64,000 nucleotides of DNA from Pelobates cultripes (taxonomy: Eukaryota; Chordata; Amphibia; Anura; Pelobatidae): contig OW240921.1 of NCBI GenBank assembly GCA_933207985.1, forward strand, positions 110,992,783-111,056,782, written 5' to 3'. How positions within the stretch are numbered: position 1 is the stretch's first letter; each line of letters opens with the position of its first letter. Shown here one piece after another: positions 59,747-64,000 of this stretch. The position numbers were made by a program, and so were the translations under genes. The notes beneath the pieces were generated by a model. The model worked only from the letters and a program-made list of their open reading frames with translations, did not search any database and had not been told where the DNA came from.

Positions 59747-59847
59747 TTTAACCCTTTATTCGCAGGGGGGGAAGGGTGCAGGGGCAGAGGGACACTATAG
59801 TGTTAGAAATGCAGTTTTGTGTTCCGAACACTATAGTGTTACTTTAA
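59532..59847. mobile_element. TTAA-type MITE with TA expansion
   Basis: The left end 'TTCAAgggacactataggc' has a mutated TTAA. The hairpin carries 'cattgaagtggtctgggagc'. The right end is 'cactatagtgttactTTAA' (59844-59847), next to 'cactatagtgttagaaatgc'. An internal TA array spans 59693-59742. Confidence 0.65.
59693..59742. repeat. (TA)n microsatellite
   Basis: About 24 TA units lie inside the MITE. Confidence 0.95.
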
Positions 59848-60103
59848 CACTTCCACATATACCAGACAGCATTGCTTGGCTGAGATACCTGGACTTTCTC
59901 ATCTCCTACATTCTCGGTCAATTGTTGCTATCCAGATTGGCTATCCACCTTGCTTGTTTGAGATGGCTGCAGTGTGGGGAGCTGCTGGGACCAGTCTACA
60001 TCGATTTCCCCGATCCATTGCAAGCCCTGTACCACTGCTTGAGTCGGGATATGATTTTGCTCTGTAACCGTTAGAGACCACTAATGCTGTCCCTCCATTC
60101 AGA

Positions 60104-60260
60104 TTAAAGGGGTACTCCAGGCACACAGACCACTTGGAGTGGTCTGGGTGCCAACTCACAATACCCTTAACCCTGCAAGTGTAACTATTGGGGGGTGGGG
60201 GGAGCTATGGCCCAGGCCTTGAACTATGTAAAGGGCCTCAAAATGTCTGATTGCTGCCTT
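60104..60260. mobile_element. TTAA-type MITE fragment
   Basis: TTAA at 60104 is followed by 'aggggtactccaggcacac' and 'agaccacttggagtggtctg', then 'ttaaccctgcaagtgtaac'. Its right part shares 'gggcctcaaaatgtctgatt' with 39309 onward. The right end was not found. Confidence 0.6.
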
Positions 60261-60649
60261 GGCTGTAACCCTAGCATTCTCTCCCACTCTGCGCATCCCT
60301 ATTCTTGAAGGATAAAATTAGGCAACGTCTGTTTTCCTCATTGCTCACTTGTATTACACAATGAAGCTGCTTGTTCTTAATTATAATAATCAATGATTTC
60401 TGCTGAATTAGGAATGTTTAAAGGGGTGTCTAATGGACAGGGTGCTTAGCCCAAGTTGCCCTGGTATTTTGCTTTAAATTTAGATAAAGAGAAGAGGTGT
60501 CAGAAAAGGGCAATGAATGTCCCTCCTCCCCCCCCCCACTACTTGGCAAAAGAATGAAACATGGTTCTGTTATGTCTTTTGATTTTCTATTCTGTATTGT
60601 AGATACAAATATCCATCTCACTATCTATCCTAGCTGTTCATATAAGGGT

Positions 60650-61051
60650 TAATTTGAACAAGAATAAATTTGGTATTGTATCTCCGATTCTCATAAATAA
60701 AATTTATTTAAAATCCTAGTTACGGGAAAAGTACAGATTTCAAAATTTTCTTGTTAATTGTCCAAGATTTTGGTATTTGTAAATATTTGGTTTTTATCAA
60801 ATATGCACGCGTTATATAACGTAGGATATAACTAGAAACAGCTGCTCATAACTTGTGAAAAACAATCTATGTCATTAATGCTCATGGCCCCTACCAACAT
60901 GAAAATGGGGTATAAACATAACTGACGTATAATAAAATTTTAATTGGTTATTGAACACGTCTCTGCTATTAATTTCCAATTTCCAGAGCTCTGAATGAGT
61001 TGGCAAATATCCATCATCCATAAAGGGCCTGGGCTGATTTTATCCCCAACA
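60650..61051 (+). mobile_element. Possible long terminal repeat (5' LTR)
   Basis: I propose an LTR ending 'ccccaaca' at 61051. It would contain a TATA-like box (tataaa, 60911-60916) and AATAAA (60931-60936). A primer-binding-like sequence follows 3 bases later. The left edge (about 60650) is a guess and no second LTR is in the window. If real, the element is an endogenous retrovirus or Ty3-like element running off the right end. Confidence 0.4.
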
Positions 61052-61054
61052 AAT

Positions 61055-61090
61055 TGGTGTCAGAAGTTTTGGGTTGCAATTGGACAGAAC
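61055..61090 (+). promoter_or_regulatory. Possible tRNA primer-binding site
   Basis: TGGTGTCAGAAGT (61055-61067) equals the first 13 bases of the primer-binding site matching the 3' end of a tRNA-Leu as I recall it; the match then breaks. It sits 3 bases after the proposed LTR end 'CA'. Confidence 0.4.
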
Positions 61091-64000
61091 AGAAATGACA
61101 GGTAAGAGAATGTAGTGTCTTTTACGACCTTCATTCTTTACCTGCTTCTCCCATCCCCCACACGTTGCATTTGTTATTTAAATGGGGTTTTTCACTATTT
61201 AAATTTTTAAAGGGGATTTTCACTGCATAATGTCTTTGATAGACATGATTTTTTTTAAGTCTAAGGTAGACTTTTATTACTCCTTGGGTTGGAGGAAAGC
61301 CTTTGGCCGGCAGTATTGTGCACAATTGTCTATGGTAGACAATACCTCTTTGGTTGAGGTTTACCTTTGGCAGGTGGTAAAATGATTTTCAAGCCTTTGG
61401 CAGGCTGTCATGTCATGTAATTTAATGTACATGTGTGTTTTGCAGACTAAATTGGTTTCAAATAAAAAATATTTTATTAAAAATATTTTAAATAAAACAA
61501 AAGGGGGGGGGGGGTTAAAAGGGAATATTGTTTAAACCCTGTATGATGGATGTTCGGCATTACTCCAGCTTGCTACTTTATGTGCTATTTTATGTAACTG
61601 TGCAACTCTGATTTTAAGCATAAAGTCTTAATTGAGGGAATGTCAAAGGTACATGTAAAGGTGATGACGAATAAGAAAAAAATAGGTTATTTAAGGGGGG
61701 CTACAAATTCTAGAACTAACATGATTTCTCTGCATGTATGTTTGCATAATGAGCCCTTTATTTTTATACTTGGACAAAAGTACTATAAGGCCACTACACT
61801 TTTTCATGAGCGTGGGATGTATGATTGTTTATATGATGAGCCCTTTATTTTCATATTGGGACAAAAAGTCACTTCATTCAAAATGTCAAACACCATATTC
61901 TTTCTGCCCTGTGTGTTTGTTGCAGATAATTCATGTTGTAAATGTAGATGATTATAAATTAGAGAGCAAAATTTATATTTTCAGCGGTCCAACACATGCT
62001 TCATTTTGTGCTGTAAGCTAACTTGTAGTAATCCAGTACGTCACATGTTGTATGTGCTTTAAATTGTATGTATTCTGTAGCATTGTGAAAATATGAAAAT
62101 TGTTGTATGGGGATGCTGAGATTGTATAGATTGTGACCCAAACTGTGCAAAAGTGGGTTTGAAATTTTGGTCATGGAATGTAGGATCAGAAAACCACGGA
62201 CAAAGGTTTTGCCATGCCTTTAACATGGAGTAGTATAAAAATATTTTGAGTTTTTGAGAGTTCTGACAAATGCAGGTGATACCATGTCTGTGTAAACTGG
62301 TCCAAATGTTCTATAAGCGTATGCGATAAATTTTATTGACAGGGTACATATGTTGCAACTTGTTAATGCAAGTGTTATACAAATGTTTAAGTCAAACGCG
62401 TTATATGGCTGTACGGGATCCCTTCTTTAAAAAGAAAAAAAAAACCTTTGGTACCAGAACTCTTAAATAAATTTGATATAAACTAAAATTGGTATACCTT
62501 ACAATAATATGTTCTGAATACAGCTGTTAAAAGTTTATTCTGTGTAAATGGTGATTGTGATAAATGTGTGTTTTGGTTACTCATTTTAAAGTGTGCAGTT
62601 TAATTGTCATGTATGTTAATGGGTATTTTGTAAGTTTGTCTCCATATTGATACAGATGGAAATGGCAGTGTAATAATCTATTAAATAACTGATTTATTAT
62701 TGAATACTAGTCCAAGAGCAATATGAGTTGTAGTCTTAAGAAAAAAGAGGGGGGAGGCTGTTTTTGTAAGTTTTAGCTGTTTTCCAAAATTCTGTTGCAA
62801 TAATGGACTTCTTGACAAAATTCGACTTTCTTGTCCAGTTCCCAGTTTTTTGGGTCTAATCTTAAGGCAGTCCTGCTTGCATAGTTTGCAGAAATGTATA
62901 ATGCACAAACATAGGAACCTACATTATGTCTGTGTTTCTTTTGAGGGACACAGAGTGTGACATTTATTAATTTATTTTGGATTGAGTTAATTGCCTGTCC
63001 ATGAATATGCTTTTTGTATTGGCATGCCTGCTGGATATCCGCTACATTCGTTGTGTTCTGTGTTATAAGATGACATGTGTGATATTACAATGAGTATAAA
63101 GAATATTTGCATGTCATTAATGCAAGCCTTTAGTGTCTTTTTACAACAGATTAAATGCTGATCAGCTCACGAAAAAGGGGCCCCTGAGAAAGAAAAAAAT
63201 ATCTGCCTTTCAAAATCGTGGATCCACGTTTCCATTAGGGGAGTATTTAGAGTTAACTCTACTTTTAAAGTGCATTGCATTATTTAAGTCAAATAAAAAT
63301 AAAAATTTGTTATTATTAACATAAACAATTGTTATGTTATATGGTTATATAACAAGAAAAATTAATAGATGTATAGGATAGGTTTTTTCCAAGATTAAGA
63401 TTCATCTAGTATGCCTCATTGATTATAGCAAAATGATGAAATGGTATTTTTAATAGAGATTAGACAATTTCTTTTGAGGCAATTCTAAACTACTGTATTA
63501 TATTTGTATTGGTATATTGAAAGCATTTTGCAGACCCAGAAGAGAATAAATAATATAATTATAAAAGGAACCATACTATGGGAAGAGGTCACCCTATTAA
63601 ATCGCTAAGGGGTTAAACTCATTTTTGATAAGCATATCAAATTTAGTTTTTGTGGTTAGACTTTTGATACTCAATTTGAACTCAATTGAAGTATTACAAC
63701 CATATCATTGCAAGTGTAGGAAACAGCTGCAATATGATTTTAATATTTGCCATATATTAGTGTTTTCAGTGTATTCTGACAATGGAAAAGTACCTAACCG
63801 CATGTCTGTATTACACCTATGACCCAGACTGTCAGTATTGCAAACCCTATATGAAGACTCTGCTTTCACTGTTTATGTATACACCCCTAGACAACCGTGC
63901 TATACATACACAATAAATATTCAAAAGCTTATTAATATTATATCTGTGTGGTACACAAAGAGGGGGTGTGAGTTAGGTAATCTCAACCTGCATATGGAAT
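61091..64000 (+). other. Right-end sequence, possibly the leader or body of an LTR element
   Basis: A consensus splice donor, 'gacaggtaagag', occurs at about 61097. No open frame exceeds 103 codons and no gag, protease, polymerase or envelope motif is visible, so any element is either decayed or has a very long leader. Present are repeated 'cctttggc.ggc' blocks (61300-61410), a G run at 61504-61515, an 88-bp diverged repeat (61740-61870) and purine tracts at 62743-62757 and 63957-63967. Otherwise it is AT-rich with nothing recognisable. Confidence 0.35.

Larger units (their letters stand above)
59251..60650. other. Intergenic sequence with MITE fragments
   Basis: Apart from the two MITEs listed separately, I see no gene, RNA or exon. 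The 60- to 85-codon frames here fall largely inside the MITEs. Confidence 0.6.

Noticed and set aside
62743..62760. Purine tract followed by TG as the polypurine tract and 3' LTR start of the right-end element
   Set aside because: The sequence after it does not resemble the proposed LTR at 60650-61051.
1..64000. tRNA, rRNA, snRNA genes or CRISPR arrays
   Set aside because: None seen by eye; the tandem arrays here are contiguous minisatellites or microsatellites without spacers, in vertebrate introns.

Overview
The window is vertebrate nuclear DNA: long introns, canonical GT-AG splice sites, AT-rich single-copy sequence and a dense load of transposable elements. The repeats (many TTAA-flanked elements with a 'ccagaccacttc...gaagtggtctggg' terminal hairpin, hAT elements, L1, foldback elements) look like those of a non-pipid frog. 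That assignment rests on recalled repeat character, not on a search.

One gene is recognisable. It is the 3' two thirds of a plus-strand cell adhesion molecule 1 gene (cadm1; also TSLC1/SynCAM1/Necl-2). Six coding exons are placed with compatible phases: 4637-4733 and 13376-13548 (third Ig domain), 22799-22873 (threonine-rich stalk), 29001-29033 (33-nt alternative stalk exon), 52555-52683 (membrane-proximal stalk and transmembrane helix) and 53843-53961 (cytoplasmic tail ending EYFI). The signal peptide and Ig domains 1 and 2 lie upstream of base 1. A 3' UTR of up to about 5.3 kb follows, with a best distal poly(A) signal at 59229-59234. All introns from the third Ig domain into the stalk are in phase 1 except the one inside the Ig domain (phase 2), so each stalk exon can be skipped without a frameshift.

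Most other open reading frames are chance or repeat-derived. The introns carry: two foldback elements (906-1393 and 8687-9245, the second inserted in an older TTAA element); a non-autonomous hAT element with a perfect 8-bp target duplication and two internal minisatellites (10949-12676); a second hAT element (33988-37262) holding a 5'-truncated minus-strand L1 (34146-36677); small hAT MITEs (764-898, 25695-25820); about fifteen TTAA-flanked piggyBac-type MITEs; a LINE 3' end (46615-47216); other inverted repeats; and several TA/TG arrays. Downstream of the gene (59.25-64 kb) are more MITEs and a possible LTR with primer-binding site and splice donor (about 60.65-61.09 kb).

I found no CRISPR array, operon, rRNA, tRNA or clearly novel multi-gene system. 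The items most worth a second look are the 33-nt cassette exon bracketed by two TGCATG (RBFOX-type) motifs, the nested transposon chronologies, the minisatellite-bearing hAT element, and the possible retroviral leader at the right end.
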